Shown here piece by piece: positions 38,541 through 50,309 of a stretch of 64,000 nt of DNA; the first letter of the stretch is position 1; the number at the start of each line of letters is the position of its first letter. The notes below the pieces were generated by a model. That model saw only the letters and a list, made by a program, of their open reading frames with translations. It did not search any database and was not told the DNA's origin. The position numbers and the translations under genes are program-made. The stretch covers positions 28,696,501-28,760,500 of the forward strand of contig NC_088787.1 in NCBI RefSeq assembly GCF_949628265.1, in the 5' to 3' direction. The stretch is from Cloeon dipterum. Lineage: Eukaryota; Arthropoda; Insecta; Ephemeroptera; Baetidae.

Positions 38541-39408
38541 GCACCAAGCATATCGCATGCATTGCTCTTTGGCCTTTTGAACTGCATTTAGAAATATGAT
38601 CGTTAAAGCCAGCTAAAAATGATAAATATCAATTGTGCGTACTTTAAGATGGAGAAAGAACATAAAACGAGAATGCATCATTTAAATTAAACGCTTGTTC
38701 ACTGTTTTTCTTTCAGACATGAATTGCTAAATCTATATAATATAGCATCCAAAGGTCTGTTTCTAAGCAATTTTATTTTTGTTTGATGGAAATGGATCTT
38801 AATTACATTTTCATTAGAGTCCAATTACTATTATTGTGGTATATTAATGGATAATTGACAAACTATAAAAAATTACATCTACTCATTTGTAATGTATCTT
38901 GCTTCTACAAAAAACATGAAGAATTTTACCAATCTGACAGTATTTTATATTTTTAATTATCTAAATTGAACCCATATTAATTTAAAGATCTGCCATTCAT
39001 GGAGTTTTTCACTATAGCTTTGAATCCTTCTCATCTTAATTTGAATTTATGACAATTTTTTAACATTAATGTACTTGAGACTTGGAAGAGAATAAACAAC
39101 AATATATAAATTATTAAGTATCATTTTAGGGACATCCTTGCTATCATAGTTCTTCACCAAAAATACGATCATTGAATTTAATAACTTGATTTAACTGGTT
39201 TGAATGAAAGTTGTTGAGCCTTTAACATATATACACAGTACTATTTTTTTAGTACGAATATTTATTCAGTTAAACCAGTTGGGTTAAAGGGTAATTTTTT
39301 AAGGTCATTGAGTAAATTTCCTTTTTACTTTAAAACTTATGAAGTGAATTCATAAATCCACAGCGAATGGGAAAAATATTTAAATATCAAACGTTCTAAA
39401 TTTTAAAA
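38541..39408. other. AT-rich spacer between lipocalins C and D
   Basis: No gene or recognisable element seen. A near-inverted pair (ACTGGTTTGAATGAAAG near 39,195 and AAACCAGTTGGG near 39,275) hints at a weak hairpin, but it is not long enough to name. Confidence 0.4.
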
Positions 39409-39414
39409 TTTATT
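39409..39414 (-). terminator. Polyadenylation signal of lipocalin D
   Basis: AATAAA on the minus strand, about 90 bases past the stop codon of lipocalin D. Confidence 0.5.
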
Positions 39415-39502
39415 TGTCTTGCTAGAAGCACGGTATAAAAATGAAATTTTTTCGCTTTAGTTCTCCCGCTCTGCAAACACCAGCAGTGTTTAATATTTAA
39501 CT

Positions 39503-41310
39503 CTACTGACAATTAGAGTGATCCATAATTTTCATTGATGCAGTGTCAATGTCGTAGCTACTCATGATGTTGTGCAGAATTTCCAGCGTTTGTTGAGGAA
39601 GGGTTGTATTTCTTGAGTAAACGTGAGCGCACATAGAGCGGTCCATCTTCATCTTTTCTTCGTTGAAAATTGTTTTGCAGGAGATTGTGATGGCGTAGGT
39701 GTTGTAGTCCGTGGCCACAATATACTTTTTGTAGGGATCTGTAATGGAGAACCACATGTCAGATTTATTATTTTAATTTTTTTAAATTTAAATATGCAAA
39801 CATTTCAAACGAGAGTTTTAAAAATAAACTCGATTGCACTGTCTGAAAGTAAAAGTTATGTGTTTCTTAAATGTTGATTTACTTTCAACGATACCGTTTT
39901 ACCGCAAATCAGATTCTATGTTTTAATAATTCAACTGGAAATTAACTACAGGACTTTAGAACCAAAAGATCTTTCACTTTATGCGAAAAGAGGCTTTTCC
40001 ATTTTAATTATTCCATTTAAAATATACTCAATGTTCGGAATCATTTGATTCGTCTCTCATGCAAAACCACACCAGTACAATCAGTTAACGATACAAGCTG
40101 ATTTTCAACATTCTGCCTCTCGAACTGCGCCAAATTTAAGCTTATTACTCTCTCAGGCTGCTAGAGACTTGAAAGCAGCAATATCGGAGTGCTTGGTTTA
40201 TCTTAATAGTCCGTGTATGCCGTTGTATTCAGGTTATTAATTTGGAGGGTCGTCGGCTGTAAATTCGGTGCACTACTTGCCTGACCACTGGCCGCCTTCC
40301 TGCTTGAACACCGCAAACGACTCGGCCGTTTTGCCCTTTTCCGCCACGCTGTAGACTTCGTCCGTTTTCAGTGAGCCGTCCAGCGTCTTGTGCGGCAGCT
40401 GGTAGTCGAGGATGGTCGCTCCGTCTTCAGTCGTCTTCACGGTTACATTCATCCTGGCGCACTTCTCTTCGGTCAGTTCCGTCTCCATGTACGAGATCAT
40501 GTGCCAAAGTCCAGCAAACTGAAAGATCAATATATTTTGAAGAAAACCATCAGCTCCCGTCACTAACAGGAATTGAAGTCAGGAGCAACGGAATAAAATT
40601 TTAAGCATGATTCACAATAACTGATTTGATAAGCCTTCTTTACATAACCAAGATTAAGTCTTGTTAATAAATGCTTTTTGTCATTCGTGTATTAGAACAG
40701 ACAAAATTTGGTTCAAAATTCATTTTTACTTGATCAAGCAATCATCAGCAATCTGGAAATTTTAATTTAGAAAAATATGATAAACGTTATTCACCTATCT
40801 AGCCAAATTTACTTGTATATTAGTGTGCAAGATTAAAAACTTCGTTAAGCCTCTCCAAACGGGGCATGTTTTCTAGATGAGAAGATTTTTACGAAACATA
40901 TTTTTTACTCTCCGCAGAAAAACTTATTATGAACTCAACGTAACAACAGCAAAAATTTAAGCTATAGAAGTTCGGCTTAACTTTGAGTTCTAGTTCCAGC
41001 CCTCCCAGCCAATCTTAAAAGCAATGGAACGGTTAAAAACTTAAAAAGAGTTAATCTATTTTGAGTCTTTTGTGAATGCTTTTATTTTATATTTTGTTTA
41101 GATTTGATCTATGATATATTATGAAAGAGGCACTGCAAGTTAATCCAAGCAACGTTTTTCAAATGAAATCGAAAAGGAAATACGCACCTTTTGTTGGTCG
41201 AACGGCGTCTTGCCAAAAACCTTTGGACATTTTCTGACGAAAGCCTTGTTCTTGTTCTTCCCAGCAGCCACGACGGCCAGCACACAAAAAAGGAGCACCA
41301 GGAATTTCAT
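39503..41310 (-). CDS. Lipocalin D, secreted, with a GC-AG intron
   Basis: Coding exons 41,188-41,310, 40,281-40,518 and 39,503-39,738 give 198 residues. Intron 1 is 669 bases (GT-AG, phase 0). Intron 2 is 542 bases and starts with GC instead of GT (TCAG|GCAAGT). The nearest GT, four bases on, would put exon 3 out of frame, whereas the GC site restores the family frame exactly. The signal peptide ends near G17 and is followed by a basic KNKNK segment not seen in the other four. GxW is at F42-AGL-W46, TDY at 130-132, and cysteines at 28, 61, 141 and 197. Two sequons (NVT in exon 2, NTT in exon 3). It is the most divergent member in exons 1 and 2. TATA box present. Confidence 0.9.
39739..40280 (-). 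other. GC-AG intron 2 of lipocalin D
   Basis: The donor is GCAAGT after TCAG, and the acceptor ATTACAG is normal. GC donors make up roughly one per cent of introns in animals and usually keep a strong match elsewhere, as here. Frame and comparison with four paralogues both require this donor. Confidence 0.8.
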
Positions 41311-41393
41311 TATTACTGCTCTCAGGCTATAAGGCTGGCTGCTCTTCCCGCGACGCTGAAGAACGAGTGAAAAGCGCTTCACGTGCCGCAGCC

Positions 41394-41400
41394 TTTTATA
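41394..41400 (-). promoter_or_regulatory. TATA box of lipocalin D
   Basis: TATAAAA on the minus strand, 84 bases upstream of the D start codon. The 13-mer AAATGCTCAAATA lies a further 18 bases upstream (41,418-41,430). Confidence 0.75.
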
Positions 41401-41417
41401 TCTTTGTCTGCGCTGAG

Positions 41418-41430
41418 TATTTGAGCATTT
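41418..41430 (-). promoter_or_regulatory. Shared 13-mer upstream of the D TATA box
   Basis: AAATGCTCAAATA on the minus strand. An identical copy in the same orientation is at 37,733-37,745 inside intron 2 of lipocalin C, and the shorter form AAATGCTCA is at 34,496-34,504 in the possible promoter of A. It could be a binding site kept through duplication. B and E lack it. Confidence 0.4.
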
Positions 41431-42703
41431 GCCCCGTGTTAAATAATAGCGACGAATTCTATTCAGGTTGACCCCCAAGAGGTGCCAAGCGGAGCCACTG
41501 ATTAAGTGCCATTTTCGCCTCTGCATTGTTTGCCAGAGTGACATTGGCGTTTGCAAAGTGATTCTCTTTCCTCTTTCGGTTAATCGAGGTCGTTGATCCT
41601 GTAACGCATATCTAATTGCAAATTTAGATTTTCCCATTCAAATTATGTGGCACTTTTGTTTTGCGAAAATTAAAATTTTAGTTTTATAATAACATGTTTT
41701 CGTTCTGATAAAATATCCGTTTTTTTGTTATTTTAAAACTAGCAATTTGTTCCAGGGTTAGAGTGATACGTTTTATACCATTGTGTATTTAAAATATCGC
41801 GTGTTTTTTTTCATGAAACAAAAATATAGATTGAACGCAATTTATGTGAAGAACACTTTCCTGTTTGTGGGATATTTTTCAATTGAAACGAGTTTATATC
41901 AACAAATAACTGCGTAAAATATTACCTGAGTAGGAGGAAATAGGTCAACGCAAATTCACAGAACTCCTTAAATTCTATCATCATGTGACTCTGATACGTT
42001 GAAAATTTAAAAATAAATATACAAGAAACTTTTAGAATTAGTAGATCTAATAACACAGCTATAACGTAATATTCAATGGGATGATTTCAAGATTTATTTA
42101 TATTAACTGTTGCCAATAATAAATTCTAACGCTTGTAATTGTTTGTGTTTAATAATTAAAATTCATATAAGTTAGGAGACTTTTACATGATATTGATAGT
42201 TTTAAGATTTTCATCAAATCTACTCTAAATTTTAAGTGCTTGTATTAAATAATAATTTTTTTTACTTGTGTGGCACACAATTACGTCGACTCAATTTTTT
42301 GTTTCGCACTCATGCAGTTACTGATTGTCATTTTGATCTTTGTTCACGTGACTTCAATAGTTTATTTTTAATTACAATATTTCAAATCAGTATATCAATG
42401 AACGATTCATAGGCGAGACCTATCAGCTTTTAGTAAGTAAAATAATTTATTTTCTTAAAATATTAGGAAATTAAGGCATATATTTATACTTTAAAATCTG
42501 TCAAGGTGTATTATTGAGTTCCATAAATTTTCGAAATTTGTTCAAATATTTTAAGTCTATTTTGTGCAATGAACGATCGTGGTATTACTTCTTTTTACAT
42601 ATTTTTTATCTACAGCGTCACAACTTTTTGATGGTTGTATGATTTTCCCTGGTGGCAAATATCTTTAAAAAATCAAAGAGCAACATTTTTTGGGTTTTTT
42701 GTC
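41431..42703. other. AT-rich spacer between lipocalins D and E
   Basis: About 41,431-41,640 is moderately GC-rich and may be upstream regulatory DNA of gene D. The rest is strongly AT-rich and nothing is recognisable in it. Confidence 0.4.
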
Positions 42704-42709
42704 TTTAAT
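42704..42709 (-). terminator. Possible polyadenylation signal of lipocalin E
   Basis: ATTAAA, the common variant signal, on the minus strand about 170 bases past the stop codon. No AATAAA lies nearer. Confidence 0.35.
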
Positions 42710-42877
42710 TATAAAAGAGTTCTCACATTCAGGTCATTTTATCATTTCGTAAAAAAATTAACTCGAAATCTTCAGTTTGTTCCATTAAAAACTACACAAT
42801 CTATGAGCGCTTAAATGCATTTTGTTTCTTAGTCAAGTTTCAGTCCAGTTTTCTTAGCGGGAGTCGTCATGTTAAAT

Positions 42878-44345
42878 TTAGCAAGAGTTGTCGGCCAGCT
42901 TGATGCTATCATATTCGATGTCGTAGCTGGTGAGAAGGCTCTTCAGGGTCTTCAGCTTCTCCTCAGGGAGGGTGGTGGTGCGGCTGAGGATGGTGGCGTG
43001 CAGGTCGCGACCGAACTCCTTGGTCTCCTCGTTGAAGGTGGGTCTGCAAGCGAGGAACACGGCGTAGGTATCGTAGTCGGTGGCCACAATAGCCTGCTTG
43101 TACACGGCTGAAACGGAAAAATATGACAAAATAAATTATAGAAGAAAACTCACGGCGAATTCTTTCTATTCGTAATTTATTTTTATGCTTACCAGAGAAA
43201 CTGCTAGCCTCCTCCTTCTTGTAGGTGGCGTAGGCCATGGCTCCCTTATCACCCTTGCTGAAGGTGATCATCTCACCAGCCTTGTTCTTGCCGTCCTGGA
43301 TGTATGTGAACTTGTAGTTCAGGGTGGTACCAGACTCGCCCTTGAAGGACGACACGCTCAGCTTGGTGCACTTCTTCTCGCCGAACTTCTCATTGGGCAA
43401 GTAGGCGACGGCGTTCCATTCTCCGGCGAACTGTGTGACAGAAGAAAGTAATGATGATTACTCGTAAGCTGCGAGTGCGTGCCAGATTGCTTTTCTATTC
43501 AATTGCTGAAGGAAAACGAGCGTCCTCTAATGGAACCGATCGCATTAGGCACCCGCTAAAAGGGCGAAAATAGAATGATCAATCGCATAAAGGAAAAACT
43601 ATAGCGATGATTTTTTTGTTTGTGTAAATTAAATTTCACAGCTACTAATTGGAAACTAATTTGCGTCGCTTTGAACAAGGTGCTCATGTGTTTCAAGTAC
43701 TTTGCCTAGTCCGCACTAATCGTCAGCCTGCTGTGCTTTGACTGACACGTAATCGAGCAGCTAAAAGGCAGTAGACTGCTCGAGAGTGATAATTGATTGA
43801 CTGCTCCATTAAGGCAGCGAGCAATTACACACAGGACACGACTGATTGCTTGCGTGTGCATGTGTGGCAAAAGCCGCATCGATCGGCGCCAATTCAAATG
43901 ATACCGGGGCCTCGAAATAGTCAAACTGCAGTGAATCGAGGGCGAAAAGAAGGGTGTTCGTTCGAAAAGGAGGCGCTCGGAATTAACGAAGCCGCGCACG
44001 TAAAAAGAAGAGAGCTGATATTTCGCTTGAGATGAGAACGGAGCGGCTGGGCGGGACGCTCTTTCTCATTCAGCACGCGTGCGAGGCGCGTTGCATAAAT
44101 ACAATCTCCTCTCCGCTACTGATTTCAATGAGCGTGCGGCGATAAATAAAGAAATTACTCGCTCCGTCTCCGATTTCAATTTGAGAACCGAATTTCGAAC
44201 CGAATTCAAACACGACGGAGAATTTTTGTCTCACCTTAGCCTCGTCGAATGGGAATTTGCCGATGGTCCAGGGGCACCTCTTAAAGTGGTGGTCAGCGGT
44301 AGCGACGGCCAGCAGGGCGGCAAGGACAACAATGTAGCTATTCAT
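42878..44345 (-). CDS. Lipocalin E, secreted, three exons
   Basis: Coding exons 44,235-44,345, 43,193-43,430 and 42,878-43,107 give 192 residues. Introns are 804 and 85 bases, GT-AG, phases 0 and 1. The signal peptide ends near A17. GxW is at F38-AGE-W42, TDY at 126-128, and cysteines at 24, 58, 137 and 192. All twelve lysine codons in exon 2 are AAG and most third positions are C or G, a bias shared only with gene B and suggesting strong expression. It is the first gene of the array in transcription order, has a TATA box 56 bases upstream, and may be close to the ancestral copy of B; a tree would tell. By family, a secreted carrier of a small hydrophobic ligand. Confidence 0.92.
43431..44234 (-). 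other. Intron 1 of lipocalin E
   Basis: Eight hundred and four bases between GTGAGA and CACACAG. The GC-richer stretch at about 43,730-44,060 differs from the AT-rich remainder and could hold an intronic enhancer; no exon was found in it. Confidence 0.5.
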
Positions 44346-44400
44346 GTTGGCTGAACGACTTGTTGGCCTGATGTGGGACGAGACACCGGCCGGCAGGTCC

Positions 44401-44407
44401 TTTTATA
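44401..44407 (-). promoter_or_regulatory. TATA box of lipocalin E
   Basis: TATAAAA on the minus strand, 56 bases upstream of the E start codon, implying a 5' UTR of about 25-30 bases. Confidence 0.75.
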
Positions 44408-47400
44408 CAAGAGCCAGAGCATCAGGAGAACCGGCTCACAACACCTTTTGGCATTGACCTTGGATGAGAGCAACACCGAGATGGGCATCAGGATGGGTGG
44501 GAGGACCGCGTGTGCTCCGAGCCTTATCACCGTGCAGAGAAGAAGAATTTGCCGCTCATGCTTTATGTTGTGTGAATTTGTAGGTTTCTTTTTGGTTGCC
44601 AACAGCAGACAATGTGGTGGATGATCCTTAATTTGCTTTTTGCTTTACTGAAGGTTAAAATTAATTCAACTTTTTCCTTATACATTTATCTCCTTCATCT
44701 CCCATTGTTTTTTTTGCAATTTAAATGGCCTTGCAAAATAACAGCACACTATGTTCCCTAAATGTCACTTAAAAATAATAATTATATAATTCTTTCTCCT
44801 ATTTAAATGAGGTAATAATTTTGGTAAGTGATATTTTCTGCATATAAGCTGTAAAAATAGAGTAATTTAAAATTTGCCTATATGAGAAAAGCACTTTACA
44901 AAAAATATTCGTCGCCCGGCCGCTTTAGCAACATGTAAACAAACTCACTGGGATATTTATTATTTATATTTCTAACAAGCTGATTTTCTCTAAGATTCAA
45001 ATTAAAATCTTGAAATCTTTTCTTTGTTTGAATATAAATACGTTTGGGATAGAGCGGCTTTACTCAATACTTATCTGCAATAAAGATATGAAATTATATA
45101 GGAGGGCCATTGATAAGCTTGACTTTGCTACATTATTTTGTGTAATACTGATTTTTACTTGAGCAAGAAATTCTCATATAAAAATTTTCCAAAAAGAGAG
45201 CTAAGAATATGTGTACAGCAAAATTAATATGAGTTGAATGATTTTTCTCACAAAATATTTTCATTTGTTTAATATTTATTTGTCAATTTCTGCCTCACAA
45301 TCAGCCAATAATAAATTCGGTGTTACGGTACAGATTTAGAAAGTTCTAGAATATTTAATCAAACGAATGTCAGAGTCTCTCTCTCTCTCTCTGCAGCAGC
45401 CAAAAACCTCTAATGATCGAGATGCCCATTTGCGTTCACCATCTCGTGCATGTGAAATAAAAAGAGGGAGTTGAGAAAATTAATCATGCGGCGAATGCAA
45501 GAGATCGTGATTTCGGGCGAGAGAATTTTTAAAGGGCAAGAGTGCGTTGACCGTTCGTCAGAGAAGAATGGTCGCTCTGTAGATTCATATATTATTTTAT
45601 CTCTCTGCATCTTCTAAAGTCACTTGTCAAAAGCGTTCGCCAAAGAGCACTCGAAAGATATTTACGATGGAAGCATCCAAAGGAAAATTAAGAATTGCCG
45701 GGCGGCCAGCCGCTCAGGATTTTTAAAAAATGCGTTACATTGATGGCTCAGAACATTACGCAATACTATTTATATCCCATTTAACTGAATTAACTGATTT
45801 CGTCTCTTTTTTCATTCATTTGTTCTGCGAAGAAATATTCAGCGCATATTATCAAAAATAAAGTAATTGTAATATCATTAAATAAATATTTTTTCATTAA
45901 AAAATAAAATTTGACTTTTTTGATATAGTTGGTGCCTTGTTTACAACTGAAATAAATTTATGCTATCATGTTCTTGGCAAAAGATGTTTTATCGTTAATC
46001 GTACTTTTTACAATACATGTTAAATCATAAATCGACGTATTGCCCACGGGCATGCGGCATGACATAGAGCTTTTGTTAAACGTAATATGCGCCACCAATT
46101 ATGAATACAAATTTAACGTCGAAAGTTCCAATTTTGAGTCCCTCGCAATTGGATGAACTTAACGAGCAATGATAATAAAAAATGCAACATTCCGCTGCTT
46201 TGAAATTTTAATATCTATGTTATAAGATGGTACGAAATAGAATGATCGTACCAATCCAGATTTAGGCATTATTTGCATCAAGTAAAACATGCTTGAAATA
46301 TTTTTATATGTAGCATTTATTAACTTCATAATATTAACCACATACATATCATAATGCGATTAATTATACAATGCATGGACAGAGAGCAGCAAATTACTCA
46401 TGTGCAGTATTCGAACTTGAAAAAAATGGAATAAAGTTAAACAAAATACACATATCGCTATGACTAGCAGAACGTGAAAACCACGACAGACTTGCAAAAT
46501 GAGTCAACACTTTCGTTTCGCGAGGCGTCATGTGTGCTCTTTGGTCGGTACATCGAATGTTCGCGAGAGCCGAAATGTGCAGACGCGGTCGTTGGTAGTG
46601 GTGTGATTTATCTCGCAGCCTAGTCTGTTACCAGGGAACGCAACCTGAGCAGGCGCATCTGCCTGGCAACAGAAAGAGCTCATCCTTTCCAGATGTACCT
46701 TCCTTCACCTTCTCACAACAAAGACGCGCCTCTCTCATACGCGTTGCTCGAGCGAATTAAATAAGTTTTTTGTTCTCTCCACGGCACTTCGCACTCGCGA
46801 CGCGAAATTTTACTCGCTTGATGGCTCTCGCTGCAATTATACGCGGCATGGAGACGACTTACATAAGCACGAATTGTTACATACACGATAATAATTGCTT
46901 TTATCGCGCTGCTGCCACTGCCAGTATGTAATTAAATCCTCTTGTGAGTAGTATTTGATGATACATTTTATTCAACGCGCAATAAAAAATGTATTCGCTC
47001 TTCGCCCTGGAATTGTTGTACCTTTTTTCTAAGAAGACTGAGTTGACTATTAGATAACGAACAGTTCAATGCAGATATTTTTATGAACTTGCAAATTTTT
47101 GCATGTGCTGTCACCATTTTGAAATTGTTTTAATCCATGAAATAATGAAAACAAAAATATCTTTTTGTACGAATCAATTAAAATTATTTTTATAAATAAT
47201 TAATACCTATTGGTCAAATCCATCCTCTATGTAATAATTCAAGCATTTTATTTTCCTAAATTGATTGCGAATATGAGAAGATGTCTGCGCGTTGGTGTTT
47301 TGTTGCGACGCTCCCAGATCGCAGCATCCGCCAATTCAGCGCCCTTGTCTGCAGGGGCGTAAAATCGATTTTAGGGTAGCAAGGGCGCAGCAGTTCACTT

Positions 47401-48929
47401 GCTGCTCTGCAGAGAGAGCACAAATCCACTACGCTACAGAAAATTGCGCATTTAAATTGAATGAAAGCGGTCTCATACCAGACTTGATATTTAATATGTG
47501 TTTTAGAGATGCTAATTATGCCAAATAAATATAGAAGTGCTTTATTTATCCTTGCAATTAAAAAATACATATTACGTAATCTCAAAATGGTGCTTTAAAT
47601 TAAACAACAATAATTTTCTACATTGCTATATCAGTGGCTATATATATTTAACCTTCAAAAACGTTTAGTTAATGCAAAATTGTAAATGAAATCAACCTAA
47701 CATGTTTAAAAAAATGTGGTGATGTTTATCTGTGATTTTTCTCCGGTGAGGATCTTTTTATGCAATATTTATTTTCAAATCTATTTTCTCGATCTTTGTA
47801 ATACGCAATGATTTAAAATAAATTAATTCTTTTCTTAAATGCCCGAGCCAAAATTTAGAAACTAATTCCGCAATTATCTCGGGCTGAGTGTTCTGTTTTT
47901 TTGGTTATTAGCAATATATAATTATAATTGTGAGAATCGGATTTGTGCCATTTGTGGGATTTGGAGCTAAAGTCACAGGGCGAACAGAGGTCCAAGCCTA
48001 AGATTCCACACTACTAAATTAACAGCCACAGCACTGGCCAACTCACTTTCTTTTCAGTGATTAAGATTAAGTTAATTTCAAAATTCGAACCTTGTTTCGT
48101 ACTCATTCTAATTTCGTTTTAATCTGTTAAAGCAGTGCAAATAATAATTAAACTTCACAATCTTAAAATTTTAGGATAACTCTATGAGATATTCAAGCTA
48201 ATAATACAAATAATGTCTAAGCCTAAAAAATTAAAAGTCAGTTTTCCCACAATATCATCGAAAAATTAACTTGATTGCTGATGAGAAGCAATCAAAAGAA
48301 TTTTGCTCGAGAAGTTTCTACGCCTTCATTTGAACTTCAACTTTTGACATGCGAAAAGCCATCAGAGACAGCTGATTGCACGATGATTAAAAAGGCTGAT
48401 TACGACGGATAATTCTCTGCGGCCGAAAGAAAGATGAGTGGGGATGCTCCCGTCATTCAAGTGATAAAAGCGCCAGCCTTGATGTGTGTGCATTTGCTTC
48501 TCGTTAACTTCTCTTGTTTCTCCTCACCCATTAGGCCCCTATTCAAGTTTCGGGCTCATCCAACCAGCCAGACACTCTCCCGAATATTTTGGAACATATA
48601 ATATCAAAATTACAACTGAGAATGTAGCACTCCCATCACCAAAGCAACTGTCGTAAACCTGAAATTTACATATTTGCTGAATCATGATGTATATCATTTA
48701 TTCATATTTTGAATAAAAATGATTGCACTAAGCAGAGAGCAGAAGTCTCTACCCAAAAAAAATTGGTTTGCTATAAATGTAAATTTTTACATGCATTTAA
48801 TGAAAGAAAAAAATAGGGGTTTGGGCAGAAATCGACTAGCGTTTGGTCGCACCAAGGTACACGTCTTCATAAAAAGTCGCACATTTTAAATTCCTTTCTG
48901 TACTTACAATGGTAATTTTAATGCAATTA
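44408..48929. other. Non-coding, no gene seen
   Basis: AT-rich DNA with GC-richer islands at about 44,410-44,630 (just upstream of lipocalin E), 45,400-45,720, 46,440-46,960 and 47,280-47,430. A (TC)n run lies at 45,376-45,392. No open frame shows a family signature, and no sixth lipocalin or lipocalin remnant was found upstream of E. Confidence 0.45.
45376..45392. repeat. (TC)n microsatellite
   Basis: A short uninterrupted TC run of 17 bases followed by GCAGCAGC. Confidence 0.85.
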
Positions 48930-48988
48930 CGTTACGCGTCCGGAAAAAAAGTAAATATGCATTGTGCGTCAGCGGACAAATGGTACAT
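48930..48988 (+). repeat. Left inverted arm
   Basis: Contains GTTACGCGTCCGGA and, further on, TGTGCGTCAGCGGACAAA. Its inverted partner is at 51,037-51,095, with only a few mismatches over about 59 bases. Confidence 0.8.
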
Positions 48989-49663
48989 CTGTCAAAAGGT
49001 AAATCGTGAAAATGGTAAATATGCACTTTTGACGCAAAACGATTTTATTCCACCAATGAAAAATTCGGGTCAAAATACATGGGGTGACTCATTTTTTCAT
49101 CACTAGTGACATCTATATGCAAATAAAGGAAAATTTAAATTTAGCTTATAGCCTGACAAAAGATGTCATTTGCAAAAATCTGTGAAAAAGGTGAAAATCA
49201 ACAAATTTTTGTCCAGGGATCAATGGACTTTGAAGAATTTTTTTTTGCGCAAAATTTGCCTAAATTGACCGAGAAAATAGTTGAAAAAACTCCGAATTTC
49301 TAATTTTTGCGGGTTTTGCGGGCGTTCGAAAGTCAAAATCTGGGAATTTTGAGTACTTTGTAACTTTGCTCAGGATGGTTCTAGAACAAAAATTAAAAAA
49401 CCGTTTAACTCGTCTCAACATGGCAAACAACTTTTATATTGACCTCAAAGTGGTAGGTCAAAGGTCAAGGTCATAAAATTGATTTTTTATTTAAAACTCG
49501 AATTTGAAATTGAATATACTGAAATTTTTTATTTTTTCCATAGCCATTTTGTAGAGTACAGAAAGTTTAGTTAAAAACATTAAAATTTGGATTGGAGTTT
49601 TTCTTCGTTTTATTAAAAAAATGGAAATTTTGAAAAACCTTGTTTTTCGAGGTTGTTAAAAAA

Positions 49664-49970
49664 CGATGATCGACTAAATCTCGACTTCTAATCATCTGAT
49701 TTTGAAAAACCGCATACCGTTAGACTCGTCTCGACGTCCCAAAGTGCACTAAAGGGGTACGAGACCCACTAACCCCCAACCCCCATTTAACCCCCTCAAT
49801 AACGGGAAATTTAGCATTTTTTCGTCTGTTTCAACACATTGGCACGACGTTGACGAGTAATTGCCCTCTTTAAACCCATTCAGTTACTTAGTTCACTTAA
49901 AAACTAGTCAAACGGTACATATTTTTCGTAAATAGGACCACCACAACCCGAGATTCGGGTGCACAAAGCT
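49664..49970 (+). repeat. Tandem duplication, copy 1
   Basis: About 307 bases, from GATGATCGAC to the CACAAAG after the palindrome, repeated at 50,003-50,309 with a period of 339 bases and visibly about nine bases in ten identical. Contains the 15-base palindrome ACCCGA-GAT-TCGGGT at 49,946-49,960. Confidence 0.85.
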
Positions 49971-50002
49971 TTTTTTATCAAGACGCGATGCAATAATATG
50001 CT

Positions 50003-50309
50003 CGATGATCGCCCAAATCTCAACTTCTAATCATCTGATTTTGAAAAACCGCATACCGTTAGACTCGTCTTGACGTACCCAAGTGCAATAAAGGGGTATG
50101 GGACCAACCAACCCCCAACCCCCTTTTAACCCCCTCAATAACGGGAAATTTAGCATTTTTTGTCCGTTTCAACACCTTGGAACGACGTTGACGAGTAATT
50201 GCCCTCTTCAAACCAATTCAGTTACTTAGTTCATTCAAAGACTAGTCAAACAGTACGTATTTTTTGTAAATAGGACCACTAAAACCCGAGATTCGGGTGG
50301 CACAAAGTT
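50003..50309 (+). repeat. Tandem duplication, copy 2
   Basis: Second copy of the unit at 49,664. Its palindrome is at 50,284-50,298. The copies have diverged by scattered substitutions, so the duplication is not very recent. Confidence 0.85.

Noticed and set aside
42869-43111. Open frame antisense to lipocalin E exon 3
   Set aside because: Same cause as in gene B; the minus strand carries the conserved lipocalin exon with proper splice sites.
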